Positions 1 to 7,908 of a stretch of DNA of 36,389 nucleotides are shown here, piece after piece. The stretch comes from Roseburia sp. Its GTDB lineage: Bacteria; Bacillota; Clostridia; Lachnospirales; Lachnospiraceae. Location: NCBI GenBank assembly GCA_023662875.1, contig JAMPIG010000033.1, forward strand, positions 1-36,389, written 5' to 3'. Below the pieces are notes generated by a model, which did no database searches, was not told the DNA's origin, and was given only the letters and a program-made list of their open reading frames with translations. Both the position numbers and the translations under genes were made by a program. Each line of letters opens with the position of its first letter. The first letter of the stretch is position 1.

Positions 1-11
1 TTTGATTTTCC

Positions 12-68
12 AGGGAAATCGAAGATTTCCCTTTGCCATATAACGAGCAAACAGCCTGCGAAGCAGGC
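12..68. repeat. Two short perfect hairpins with GAA loops
   Basis: Two inverted repeats lie side by side at the window edge. One pairs 12-20 with 24-32 (9 bp), the other 54-59 with 63-68 (GCCTGC/GCAGGC), each around a GAA triloop. Neither has a convincing T-run on either strand, so they are not confident terminators. They may be the tail of a transcript from outside the window. The role is unknown. Confidence 0.4.
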
Positions 69-147
69 GATAAAGCGCTGAAAGCGTGGGTTTGCGAGTT
101 AACATGATATAATGAATGCAGCGAAGCCGGGAAAGACGGATGTTACA

Positions 148-187
148 ACAATAGAATTCACGCTTCGCGAGAATTCTATTGTCATAA
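148..187. repeat. Palindromic intergenic repeat, copy A
   Basis: A 12-bp perfect inverted repeat (148-159 with 171-182) surrounds the loop ACGCTTCGCGA and is followed by CATAA. It is the best-preserved copy of a repeat seen again at 2254-2290, 9958-9995, 9996-10034 and 36261-36297. It sits about 30 bp upstream of the LacI-family gene, probably within its leader. Confidence 0.75.
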
Positions 188-216
188 ATTAAGAATCACG
201 AGGTACTGACATTACT

Positions 217-1206
217 ATGACACAGCAAAATTCCCCCCCAACAATGAAGGATGTAGCCAGAGAGGCCGGCGTGGCTCTGGGAACCGTCTCGAAGGTCATG
301 AACGGGATCCCGGTAGGCGAAAGCTACCGTATCCGGGTCGAGGAGGCGGTAGCGAAGCTGAATTACCGCGTCAATAACTACGCCAAGGGACTCAAGAGCA
401 ACCAGACCTATATCATCGCCGTTATGACCCCGAACCTGATCAACCCCTTTTTTGCAAAGCTGGTAGACCATATTAACCGCTCCCTCACCCGGCGAAGATA
501 CCGTATGCTTTTTTACGCTACGGACTATGACCCACAGCAGGAGCAGGAGCTGGTAATTTTGGCGGAGCAGCAGAAGGTCGAGGGCATTATCTGCCTGTCC
601 TATAACCCGGAACTGAAGGTTTCCGCAAACGTACCCTTCGTATCCATCGACCGCTATTTCGGTTCGCAGTTTCCCTGCGTCTCCTCGGACAATTACAGCG
701 GCGGCCGGATCGCGGCGGAAAAGCTGGCGGAAAACGGATGCCGGAATCTGGCGTTTATGCGGATCGGCTCCCGGCTTACCAACGAGCCCACCAAGCGGAA
801 GGACGGCTTTATCAACGCCTGCGAGGCCATGAATATTCCCTATACCCTGAAAATTGTGGAAGACGGGACGCCCTACTCCGCCTTTGAGGACTTTCTTCAG
901 GAGCATATAACGGACGGAAAGCTGGAGTTTGACGGAATCTTCTGCGTCACGGACTCCCTGGCCCATCAGATTATCCATTCCCTGAAGAGTATGGGAATTC
1001 GTGTGCCCGAGGACGTACAGATTATCGGCTTTGACGGCTCGCAATACTACGGCGACCTCGAATACTGCTGTTCCACCATCGTCCAGCCGCTGGAGGACAT
1101 CGCGGAAACCTGCGTCGATCTGGTACTGCAGAAAAATTCCTCAAGGCCCCCGTCCCTGGTCTGCCTTCCCGTCAGCTACGCCTACGGCGGAACGACCCGC
1201 TCCTGA
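217..1206 (+). CDS. LacI-family transcriptional regulator
   Basis: This 329-residue protein has the standard LacI/GalR layout. An N-terminal helix-turn-helix and hinge helix occupies about residues 9-60, opening TMKDVAREAGVALGTVSKVM. A periplasmic-binding-protein-like effector domain follows from about 65 to 325, with motifs such as VMTPNLINPFF, FVSIDR and the late IIGFDGSQY. The family binds palindromic operators near sugar genes and releases or gains affinity on binding a sugar. No sugar genes lie next to it inside the window on this strand, so its target is probably upstream or elsewhere. The start is ATG 217; a GAGG sits 13 nt upstream, a rather long spacing. The stop codon lies in the loop of an 11-bp hairpin. 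The family assignment is secure; the ligand is unknown. Confidence 0.93.
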   Translation: MTQQNSPPTMKDVAREAGVALGTVSKVMNGIPVGESYRIRVEEAVAKLNYRVNNYAKGLKSNQTYIIAVMTPNLINPFFAKLVDHINRSLTRRRYRMLFYATDYDPQQEQELVILAEQQKVEGIICLSYNPELKVSANVPFVSIDRYFGSQFPCVSSDNYSGGRIAAEKLAENGCRNLAFMRIGSRLTNEPTKRKDGFINACEAMNIPYTLKIVEDGTPYSAFEDFLQEHITDGKLEFDGIFCVTDSLAHQIIHSLKSMGIRVPEDVQIIGFDGSQYYGDLEYCCSTIVQPLEDIAETCVDLVLQKNSSRPPSLVCLPVSYAYGGTTRS

Positions 1207-1218
1207 AGGAGCGGGTCG
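1193..1218. repeat. 11-bp hairpin with the lacI-type stop codon in its loop
   Basis: CGACCCGCTCC (1193-1203) pairs perfectly with GGAGCGGGTCG (1208-1218). The 4-nt loop TGAA contains the TGA stop of the LacI-family gene. There is no clear T-run afterwards, so it is not a classical Rho-independent terminator. It could protect the 3' end or affect termination of translation. Confidence 0.7.
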
Positions 1219-1270
1219 AAAATTATGGTAAGCGTCATAACAATTGCCGGGAATTACTCTCCTGAAAAGC

Positions 1271-1312
1271 CAAAAACCGGGCATATCCGACTTTTGCATC
1301 TGATATGCCCGG
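1271..1312 (-). terminator. Rho-independent terminator of the ART-like gene
   Basis: An 11-bp perfect stem pairs 1302-1312 with 1277-1287 around a 14-nt loop. Read on the minus strand it is followed at once by five Ts (1276-1272). It begins 5 bp past the stop codon of the minus-strand ART-like gene. It may also stop plus-strand transcripts from the LacI gene. Confidence 0.85.
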
Positions 1313-1317
1313 TAAAT

Positions 1318-1941
1318 TTATATCATGTCCCATCTGTTGTCCGGTAATAAAGGACTAAAATATCCTTTTATGCAATTTGGGTTAACAATACATAACTGCA
1401 CATGCGTTTTCTCCCTGATCCCGGATTCCGGATACACAGGATTTCCCTCTACAAAAACGCCCCTGACGCTGTCATAGCTTTTAATATGTACCTCTTTGTT
1501 GTACTGATGAATACGTTGAATAACCGCACAGTCTAATTCTCTTAACAGAAGGTCATCATTCCCTTTCACATTTTTATTAATCGGCAATGCTTTTCCATGA
1601 AGCGAAAGCTCATATGATAATATTTCATAGCCATTTTTCAGCACTTCTGCGCTTCCATAATCTGTCAGGTTCAAACAATGTCCTAATGTTATAACCGCCC
1701 CAATAACCGCAGGTTTTTTCTTTTCCTGCTCAGGATGCTTTTTATTATTCCGCTCACAATACGCTGTTGCCCATTCCTGCGCCCTTGAAAAACTGTTTTC
1801 CCAAAAATAGATTCCGTTACCCAGCCAATCATAAGAATTAAGACTTGGCAATAACGCTTCGTGATCATGCAAAACCTTTTTATATGTTTCTTCGTCGCAG
1901 CCATGAAATGCCAGAACCAGGTTAGGTAAGTTGCTATACAT
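1318..1941 (-). CDS. Putative ADP-ribosyltransferase-fold (PARP-like) protein, candidate toxin
   Basis: A 207-residue cytoplasmic protein with no signal peptide or membrane segment. Two motifs resemble the NAD-binding core of ADP-ribosyltransferases: LAFHG near residue 13 (His13, beta-1) and WLGNGIYFWENS at 39-50 (Tyr45), close to the GKGIYFAD element of PARPs. The segment HVQLCIVNPNCIKGYF from 180 resembles the last PARP strands, but the usual catalytic Glu position holds His180 or Gln182, so the triad would be H-Y-Q or incomplete. It follows the small gene after a 6-nt gap, with an AGAAGAG ribosome site, and is closed by its own terminator. The region is more AT-rich than its neighbours, which suggests acquisition. 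The ART fold is inferred from motifs; the toxin role is inferred from size and pairing. It could be a non-toxic NAD-binding protein. Confidence 0.6.
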   Translation of the reverse strand: MYSNLPNLVLAFHGCDEETYKKVLHDHEALLPSLNSYDWLGNGIYFWENSFSRAQEWATAYCERNNKKHPEQEKKKPAVIGAVITLGHCLNLTDYGSAEVLKNGYEILSYELSLHGKALPINKNVKGNDDLLLRELDCAVIQRIHQYNKEVHIKSYDSVRGVFVEGNPVYPESGIREKTHVQLCIVNPNCIKGYFSPLLPDNRWDMI

Positions 1942-1947
1942 AGTTTA

Positions 1948-2151
1948 TTATCTCTTCTGTACTCCAATCTTCATATATTCATAATGTTCTGTAAATTCAC
2001 CATTATCTCCAATTATTTTACTTTTCTTTAAATTGTCCAAAGAGACTTTCATAGCCTGACTCTGTTCCATGCTTTTTAATTTTTGCAAATATTCTTTCAT
2101 CCCATTGATATAAGCTATTTTTTCGCATTCAACCAGCTCAACAGATGGCAT
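1948..2151 (-). CDS. Small protein upstream of the ART-like gene, candidate antitoxin
   Basis: A 67-residue hydrophilic protein starting MPSVELVECEKIAYINGMK and ending HYEYMKIGVQKR. I do not recognise its family. It shows a helical, Lys-rich middle and a C-terminal segment with IIGDNGEFTEHY, reminiscent of small cytoplasmic partner proteins; no DNA-binding motif is evident. The start at 2151 is preferred because GGGGTGGG precedes it at usual spacing. An in-frame ATG at 2181 would give 77 residues but lacks a ribosome site. It ends 6 nt before the ART-like gene, so the two are surely cotranscribed and probably translationally coupled. The antitoxin role is guilt by association only. Confidence 0.6.
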   Translation of the reverse strand: MPSVELVECEKIAYINGMKEYLQKLKSMEQSQAMKVSLDNLKKSKIIGDNGEFTEHYEYMKIGVQKR

Positions 2152-2199
2152 GACACCCACCCCGCTTTCTCTCTTCTCCATATCGCATCGCCCCGACTA

Positions 2200-2325
2200 C
2201 CCAAATTCAATAGCCGAACACATCACATCTTTCACTCACACCAGCCATATAAGCAATAGAATTTACACTCCATAAAATTCGACTGCCATGAAAAAAGTCT
2301 ATCACACGTTCAGCCCAAATTCAAT
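2200..2325. repeat. 12-bp direct repeats flanking a 102-bp intergenic block
   Basis: CCCAAATTCAAT occurs at 2200-2211 and again at 2314-2325 and brackets the block holding repeat copy C. This gap otherwise shows no gene. It may hold the promoter of the small gene/ART-like pair, but no clear -35/-10 pair was found. Confidence 0.4.
2254..2290. repeat. Palindromic intergenic repeat, copy C (degenerate)
   Basis: CAATAGAATTTAC (2254-2266) matches copies A and B, and the 3' end GCCATGA matches their GTCATGA/GTCATAA tail. The right arm is eroded. It lies in the gap between the small gene and the ABC-exporter genes. Confidence 0.55.
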
Positions 2326-2384
2326 CGTTTTTAATATTATGTGCAACGGGTGCGTAACGATTCCTGATTTCCCAGCCATCTCTT

Positions 2385-4283
2385 CTACAAATATTTCCTG
2401 TCCGCCTCATACTGTCTGGATTTCTCGTAATACTGTGCCTGGGCCTCCCAGAGCTGCCGGTACTTTCCTTCGGTCTTAAGCAGGCCCTCATGATCTCCCT
2501 GCTGGATAATCCCGCCGTCCTCGAAGACGAGGATTTCCTTACAGAATCTGCAGCTGGAAAGTCTATGGCTGATGTAGACGGCCGTGCGGTCGCCTGCGAT
2601 CTCGTCAAATTTCCGATAAATTTCCGCCTCCGCGATGGGGTCAAGGCTGGCCGTGGGCTCGTCTAGGATGATGAAGGGAGCGTCCTTGTACAGCGCCCGG
2701 GCGATGGCGATCTTCTGGCGCTCGCCGCCGGAAATCTCGATGCCTTCCTCGTCAAAGTCCTTGTAAAGCCAGGTATTCAGGCCGTCGGGAAGCTCCTTCA
2801 GACGGTCGCCAAAGCCCGCGTCCTCAAGACACCTCACTGCCCGCTCCTCGTCCACGTCGCAGGAGCCCGCCACATTCTGCCCCAGCTGATGGGACAGCAG
2901 GCTGAAATCCTGGAAAACTACCGAGAAGATAGCCATGTACTCCTCGTAGCGGTACTTTTTGATATCCACGCCGTTTAAGAGAATCTCTCCCTCCTGAGGG
3001 TCATAGAGGCGGCAGAGCAGCTTGATAAAGGTGGACTTGCCGGAGCCGTTCTCTCCCACTACCGCCAGCTTGCTTCCCACCTCGAAGCGCACCGACACGT
3101 TTTTCAACGCCCATTTCTCGGAGCCGGGATACCGGAAGCTGACGTTTTTAAACTCCACATTGTACTTTCTGTCCCGCCTTTTTTCCGTGGTCAGGCTGCC
3201 CTGGTACATATGGCTGGGCAGATCCAAAAATTCAAAGATTTTTTCCACGAACCCGGCGTTTACCCGAAGCTCGTTGGCCGTGTTCAAAAAGCGCGTCACG
3301 CCTGAGACCAGCCTGCTCATGGCCCCCACATACTGGGTGACCTCCCCGATGCCGAAGGCGCCCGCCCATGCCTTCAGGCAGACGAACAGATAAATCACGC
3401 TCAGCAACAGCTTTTCGCCGGCCGCCTTTCCCATCAGGCAGAGCCCGAAACTGCCCTTGTACTGTTTGTCGCAGTATCCGCCCACAAACCAGATATTATC
3501 CATCCAGGTGTAATGTCTGGCAATCTTTGCCTGAGGATACATCCGGTACTCCACCATGCTGTCGGCGTCGTCATTTAAGAATCCGAAATGGGAGAACAGC
3601 CGGTTTCCCAGGGTTGCCTGCCCGCTCATGGCGGCGTTTTTTGCCATCATCTTCGCGTTGAGCCAGGGAGCGAGCGAGGCGGTAAACGCCATAGCCCCAA
3701 AAACGCCCAGCACCGTCAGAGGATGATTGAGAAAGACAAGGTCGCTCCCCTCCGGAACCCTGGCGACGAACAGTCCCACGGACAGGGCCAGCGCGCCGAT
3801 CACCGAGAAAAAGTCCGACACAAATCCCTCGAAGGCCCACTGGATTCTGGCAAAGCCCCAGCCGCCCCAGTTTCTGTTCTGCGTGATCTGATTGTAGAGA
3901 TCCCGAACCTCCTGGTTTTCCACATCTCCGTAATCCATCGTCATAAATTTCTCGCATTCCATCCGCTGCATATTGGCCCAGAAAAGCGCGGATTTGGCTG
4001 AGTAAGCGTGATACATCGCACCCTTGACGATCCCAAAGGCCGCCGTGGTCAGGACGGAGACAAGGGCCCACATTCCTAAGGTTTCCGGGCGTCTGTCCCC
4101 CGCCAGCTCGCCGATCAACTTCGCCATGATAACCAGGCCCGCGTAGGAGGCCGTCACATCCAAAAGGGCTTTCAACGCGCCATAGGGAAACATCCATTTA
4201 TTTTTGGAGGCCAGCAGCCTGACCGCGCGGATATTGATTCCGATCGCCTTGCGCCAGCTCATTTTTTCAGATTTGGTTGACAT
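2385..4283 (-). CDS. ABC exporter half-transporter (TMD-NBD), second of the pair
   Basis: A 632-residue fused exporter. The N-terminal transmembrane domain covers roughly residues 30-340. The nucleotide-binding domain follows, with Walker A GENGSGKS (410-417), Q-loop Gln458, signature SGGER (518-522), Walker B FIILDEP (537-543) and H-loop His573. All catalytic residues are intact. It starts at ATG 4283, inside the end of the preceding exporter gene: the two overlap by 17 bp, with AAGGAG ahead of the start, so they are translationally coupled and should form a heterodimer. Such pairs move lipids, drugs or peptides out of the cell; the substrate cannot be read from sequence. A LytTR/HPK10 regulatory pair lies just upstream. 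Confidence 0.9.
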   Translation of the reverse strand: MSTKSEKMSWRKAIGINIRAVRLLASKNKWMFPYGALKALLDVTASYAGLVIMAKLIGELAGDRRPETLGMWALVSVLTTAAFGIVKGAMYHAYSAKSALFWANMQRMECEKFMTMDYGDVENQEVRDLYNQITQNRNWGGWGFARIQWAFEGFVSDFFSVIGALALSVGLFVARVPEGSDLVFLNHPLTVLGVFGAMAFTASLAPWLNAKMMAKNAAMSGQATLGNRLFSHFGFLNDDADSMVEYRMYPQAKIARHYTWMDNIWFVGGYCDKQYKGSFGLCLMGKAAGEKLLLSVIYLFVCLKAWAGAFGIGEVTQYVGAMSRLVSGVTRFLNTANELRVNAGFVEKIFEFLDLPSHMYQGSLTTEKRRDRKYNVEFKNVSFRYPGSEKWALKNVSVRFEVGSKLAVVGENGSGKSTFIKLLCRLYDPQEGEILLNGVDIKKYRYEEYMAIFSVVFQDFSLLSHQLGQNVAGSCDVDEERAVRCLEDAGFGDRLKELPDGLNTWLYKDFDEEGIEISGGERQKIAIARALYKDAPFIILDEPTASLDPIAEAEIYRKFDEIAGDRTAVYISHRLSSCRFCKEILVFEDGGIIQQGDHEGLLKTEGKYRQLWEAQAQYYEKSRQYEADRKYL

Positions 4284-6117
4284 TCAGCTTCACTCCTTCC
4301 TGATAATATCTGGACTGAATCTCGAACAGCCGCGCGTATTCCCCGCCCTTTTCGATCAGCTCCTCATGCGTCCCTTCCTCGGCAATCTTCCCCTTTTCCA
4401 GATAGAGAACCCTGTCGCAGAATCTTGTGGAGGCCAGCCGGTGGGAGATAAACACCGCCGTCCTGTCCTTTGTCATCTCGTTATACTTCTGATACATGTC
4501 CCGCTCCGCCAGAGGATCCAGGGCCGCCGTGGGCTCATCCAGCATCAGCATCGCCCCGCCCTTATAAAGCGCCCGGGCCAGCATCAGACGCTGGTACTGG
4601 CCGCCGGAGAGCAGCACGCCGTCCAGATAAACGTTCCGTCCCAGATGGGTATCCAGCCCCGCGGGCAGCTCGGAAACCATTTTCGTCAGCCCCGCCTTTT
4701 CAATACAGTCCTTCACCCGCTCCAGGTCAATATTCTCAGTAGCCTGGGCTACCGTCTCCGCCACCGTGATGTCCATGATGTTAAAGTGCTGGAACACCGC
4801 CGAGAACAGCCCGTAATACTCGTCCCGGTTAAACTCCCGGATATCGGTTCCGTTCAGCAGGACACGCCCCTCGTCGGGGTCCAGCAGCCCTGTCATCAGC
4901 TTGACCAGCGTGGTCTTGCCCGCTCCGTTCAAGCCTACCACGGCGATCTTTTCCCCCTTTTTCACCGTCAGGTTCATGCCGTCGATGATCTTATGATCCG
5001 ACTGAGGGTAGGCATAGCTGACGTTTTCCAGGCGGATTTCATAGGTGTCGTCCCGGGGAATGGCCTTCCCGCCCTCAAAACGGAAGGGCTCCTCGTAGTA
5101 CAGGCACTCCAACAGACTGGAAAGATCCAGACAATAGTTCCGCAGCTGCTGCAGATTGTTCAGCACGCCGTCGAACTGCCCGCCCAGAGAATTTACCGCC
5201 GAGAAATAAAGCATAAACTCCGCCGCGCCCATGCCGCTCTCCAGACACATCTTCAACAGAAGGAAGCAGGCCGTCCCTGTCCTCAAGAACTCCAGGAGTG
5301 TACTGGAAAAGCTTCCGATGAGATAAAAGGCGTGCTCCTTATTCGCGTAAGCCTGCCGAGCCAGGAAGGCCTTGTCGGTCAGCCTCTGAAGCCAGCTTCC
5401 CAAACCGAACAGGCGGATATCCTTCGCCACAGGCAGATTCCGGGCCTGACCGGTGAGATACCACATCTGTTTCTCCAGATGAGACCGTTCCTCCCGGTGT
5501 CGGTAGTTGTATTTATAGACGTAAGAGGAGATCAGAAAATTCAGCACGCTCAGCCCCATGGTCACCCCGAACACCAACGGGTGTACATAGGTCAGCATCA
5601 CCGCAAAGAAGCCGAACATTGCCAGCCGGATCGCCAGCTCCTGCAGGGTATGCCAGATTCCCTCGCAGGCCGCATTATTGCTGTTGCAGCAGTCTCCCGC
5701 CCGCTCCCTGAGCCTGCGCCATTTGGTATCCAGACAGTTGACGTAAGAGGTACTCGCCACCTTATCCGTGAGTTCCTGCAGAATGCGGCTTCTCAGCTCT
5801 ATCTGATAAGCCGCTTTCACGCCCCAGCCGCCCTGGCCGTTGCCCAGGAACGCGACCGCAGTGTCCGAGAGCAGGCACCCGCCGATAAAGAAGGCCGCCG
5901 TCAGCAAAAGCTCGCCCGCGGGGCTCCTCGCCTCCAGCTCCGCCAGAATCTTCGGGGAAAGATAAAACCCGAACACTCCGCTGGAAACGTTAAAAAGGAT
6001 CTGCAAAAACAGCAGGCCGGAAACCTCCGGGCGGTATCGGAACGCCCGGGAGAACATGAACCTGATACACCGTCCCATCCTGTACTTGGGCTTCTCTTTT
6101 TTCTTTTCCGTAGACAT
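4267..6117 (-). CDS. ABC exporter half-transporter (TMD-NBD), first of the pair
   Basis: A fused exporter of 616 residues from ATG 6117. An in-frame GTG at 6126 would add three residues but overlaps the AGAGGAG ribosome site, so 6117 is preferred. In the GTG-based numbering, the membrane domain covers about 25-330 and the ATPase domain has Walker A GLNGAGKT (398-405), Gln446, signature LSGGQ (506-510), LDEP ending the Walker B (Asp530-Glu531) and His562. Both halves keep the catalytic Glu, so neither ATPase site is visibly degenerate, unlike many heterodimeric exporters. The gene is separated from the upstream kinase gene by a strong terminator, so it probably has its own promoter in 6127-6320. 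Confidence 0.88.
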   Translation of the reverse strand: MSTEKKKEKPKYRMGRCIRFMFSRAFRYRPEVSGLLFLQILFNVSSGVFGFYLSPKILAELEARSPAGELLLTAAFFIGGCLLSDTAVAFLGNGQGGWGVKAAYQIELRSRILQELTDKVASTSYVNCLDTKWRRLRERAGDCCNSNNAACEGIWHTLQELAIRLAMFGFFAVMLTYVHPLVFGVTMGLSVLNFLISSYVYKYNYRHREERSHLEKQMWYLTGQARNLPVAKDIRLFGLGSWLQRLTDKAFLARQAYANKEHAFYLIGSFSSTLLEFLRTGTACFLLLKMCLESGMGAAEFMLYFSAVNSLGGQFDGVLNNLQQLRNYCLDLSSLLECLYYEEPFRFEGGKAIPRDDTYEIRLENVSYAYPQSDHKIIDGMNLTVKKGEKIAVVGLNGAGKTTLVKLMTGLLDPDEGRVLLNGTDIREFNRDEYYGLFSAVFQHFNIMDITVAETVAQATENIDLERVKDCIEKAGLTKMVSELPAGLDTHLGRNVYLDGVLLSGGQYQRLMLARALYKGGAMLMLDEPTAALDPLAERDMYQKYNEMTKDRTAVFISHRLASTRFCDRVLYLEKGKIAEEGTHEELIEKGGEYARLFEIQSRYYQEGVKLNVNQI

Positions 6118-6230
6118 ATTTTTCACTCCTCTTCCTGTCTTTTTTGTCAGACGCTCCTCCGCCTCCGGGCAGCGCCTTTTCGCTTCCGGCTCCGAGGGCG
6201 CTTCGCCTGGCAGACAATCCTTCCCGGCTG

Positions 6231-6247
6231 CAGCGAAGCTTCCTATA
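6231..6247. repeat. 17-bp sequence shared with the 30.4-kb leader
   Basis: CAGCGAAGCTTCCTATA occurs here. The same 17-mer with one base change occurs at 30390-30406. Both sit in leaders just ahead of ABC-transporter genes. A nearby imperfect hairpin (about 6265-6306, GGGCAGG...CCTGCCC) occupies the rest of this 260-bp gap. The function is unknown. Confidence 0.5.
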
Positions 6248-6322
6248 GCGCAAACAGCGTCTGGCCGGGCAGGCTTGGAACCGTTTTTTCTGCCGGTTCC
6301 TGCCCTTTACGGACATTATATA

Positions 6323-6353
6323 ACAAAAATCCCCGAAAAAAAATTTCGGGGAT
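6323..6353 (-). terminator. Rho-independent terminator after the HPK10-type kinase gene
   Basis: The 10-bp stem ATCCCCGAAA/TTTCGGGGAT (6353-6344 with 6338-6329) has a 5-nt loop and, on the minus strand, a T-run at 6328-6324. It lies 36 bp past the kinase stop and separates the two-component genes from the exporter pair. A TATAAT on the minus strand (6320-6315) sits right after it and could be a -10 for the exporters, but its -35 is poor. Confidence 0.88.
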
Positions 6354-6388
6354 GAATTGCATTCTGAGAGGGACGAATTGCAAAGATA

Positions 6389-7054
6389 TTACTTCAGCGC
6401 CTCCGGCAGCAGGATTTCCGTGGTAAAAGCCCCTTCCTCCGAGTTGACGGACAGATATCCGCCCAGCTTTTTTACCACCGAGTCGATTCTGCCAAGCCCC
6501 AGCCCGTGGTCGCCACCCTTCAGGCTTCGGAACAGGTTCCCGACCTTCTCCAGCTTCCCGCCGCTTGTGAAATTCAAAAAAGAGATATACAGCTGCACGC
6601 CCTTCCTGTCCATATAGACCCGGATCACCCGCCGCTCCGGCGGCAGGGAGACGCTGGCCTCTATCGCGTTGTCAAAAAGATTCCCCAGAATCGTGCAGAG
6701 ATCCACCGCCGAGACATTGAGCAGCTCCGGGATATGCACATCCGCCTCCACCCGGATTCCCCTGTCGTTCGCCAGGGCGATCTTCGAGTTTAAAATCGCG
6801 TCCGCCATGGGATTCCCGGTCTTAAGTACGGTATCCACAGTATAAAGATCGGTCTCCAGATCCTTCAGATAGTCAATGACCGCCTGCAGGTCGCCCCTGT
6901 CGGCGTAGGTCTTTAAAACCTGGATATGATTGCGGTAATCGTGCCTCCAGCCCCGCATTTTGCGGTACATGTTATCCACCTCGGCAAAGTGGGTCTTCAG
7001 CAGCTCCCGCTGGTAGGCTTCGATTTTTCTGTCTGTCCTCCGCGATAATTTCAT
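6389..7054 (-). CDS. HPK10-type (GHKL) sensor kinase lacking a membrane domain
   Basis: A 221-residue protein with the SPOB-like dimerisation helix and GHKL ATPase domain of AgrC/ComD-class kinases. The H-box reads WRHDYRNHIQVL (phosphoacceptor probably His38). The N-box is LGNLFDNAIEA (124-134) and the glycine box GDHGLGLG (181-188). The usual N-terminal five to seven membrane helices are absent, so the kinase is soluble. Start ATG 7054 is chosen because AGGGGG precedes it by 5 nt; upstream in-frame TTG 7087 has no ribosome site. It probably phosphorylates the LytTR regulator encoded 113 bp upstream. How it would sense a signal is open: an internal signal or a partner membrane protein. Confidence 0.85.
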   Translation of the reverse strand: MKLSRRTDRKIEAYQRELLKTHFAEVDNMYRKMRGWRHDYRNHIQVLKTYADRGDLQAVIDYLKDLETDLYTVDTVLKTGNPMADAILNSKIALANDRGIRVEADVHIPELLNVSAVDLCTILGNLFDNAIEASVSLPPERRVIRVYMDRKGVQLYISFLNFTSGGKLEKVGNLFRSLKGGDHGLGLGRIDSVVKKLGGYLSVNSEEGAFTTEILLPEALK

Positions 7055-7167
7055 TCGTACCCCCTGTTCCCCTGACACGCCTGTCAATCAATATCAGCAA
7101 ATTTAACAAGTCAACTGTTTTTTTACCGTCAAATATAAGCCGATTCCAAACCGCCGACGCCGGACTG

Positions 7168-7863
7168 TCAGTTCAACCGGATAATCGCCCGGTTCACCGC
7201 CTCATAAGCCCCTCTGGGCAGAGGAACCGCTTCGCCGCCCCGGAGGAAAATTTCCTTCCGGGTCACCCGGGAGACAAAGCGCAGATTGACGATATAAGAC
7301 CTCCCCACCCTTAGGAAACGCCCGTCCAGCTCCCCCTCCATCTCCTTCAGGGTCTTTCGCACGGTATAAGCGTCCTCCGCGTAAACCGTGATATAATTTT
7401 TCATCGCCTCGATGTACCGGATTTCGTAGATGGGCAGCAGGACAGTCTCCACGGCGGTCTCCAACACGATCTTCCGCCCGTCGGTCTCCTGCTTTTCCAG
7501 CGCGCGGTTCAATGTGGAAAAAAGCTTTTCCGCCGACACCGGCTTTAACAGATAGTGCAGCGCCGCCACCTCATACCCCTCGGCGATATAATCCGAAAAG
7601 CCCGTGATAAAAATAATCTGAATCAGCTTGTTAACCGCCCGGAGGCGCTTCGCCAGCTCCACGCCGTTCATCCCCGGCATCTCGATATCCAAAAGCACGA
7701 TATCCGGTGCCAGATCCTCGTATTCAAACAAAAAAGCCTCGGCGGACGGAAATTCCGACACGCTGACGTCCGTCCCCGACTGCCGCGACCACTCCCGCAC
7801 AAGAGCGCTCACGGACGCGCGCTCCTCCGGGGAATCGTCGCAGATACAGATTGTAACGTTCAT
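7168..7863 (-). CDS. LytTR-family response regulator
   Basis: A 231-residue regulator. A receiver domain covers 1-120 with acidic pocket Asp9-Asp10, phosphoacceptor Asp59 (IVLLDIEMPGMNG), Thr87 and Lys107. A LytTR DNA-binding domain covers about 130-231 (YIEAMKNYITVY ... FLRVGRSYIVNL). This is the AgrA/AlgR class, usually paired with HPK10 kinases such as the one encoded downstream. Start ATG 7863 has GGGA 7 nt upstream. Two identical 22-bp direct repeats lie 46-133 bp upstream and are candidate autoregulatory sites. Likely targets are this operon and the ABC exporter pair. No AgrB/AgrD-like pheromone gene is present. Confidence 0.9.
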   Translation of the reverse strand: MNVTICICDDSPEERASVSALVREWSRQSGTDVSVSEFPSAEAFLFEYEDLAPDIVLLDIEMPGMNGVELAKRLRAVNKLIQIIFITGFSDYIAEGYEVAALHYLLKPVSAEKLFSTLNRALEKQETDGRKIVLETAVETVLLPIYEIRYIEAMKNYITVYAEDAYTVRKTLKEMEGELDGRFLRVGRSYIVNLRFVSRVTRKEIFLRGGEAVPLPRGAYEAVNRAIIRLN

Positions 7864-7908
7864 GACTGCTTCCCTGACTCCTTCTTCCGTGTATGCAATA
7901 TATTCAGA

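Noticed and set aside
12-68. Rho-independent terminator at the window start
   Set aside because: The hairpins are perfect, but neither strand has a proper T-run after them.
4204-6426. Very long plus-strand frame (740 codons) opposite the ABC exporter genes
   Set aside because: It lies antisense to two genes with complete ABC motifs, and its translation is Arg/Gln/His/Leu-rich with no recognisable domain. It is a by-product of high third-position GC.
7055-7167. Separate promoter for the HPK10-type kinase gene
   Set aside because: A minus-strand TTGACT is present, but no -10 at suitable spacing follows it, so readthrough from the regulator gene is the simpler reading.
2385-7863. Agr-type quorum-sensing locus
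   Set aside because: LytTR regulator, HPK10 kinase and exporters are present, but the kinase has no membrane sensor and no AgrB-like protease or AgrD-like pre-peptide could be found between the genes.
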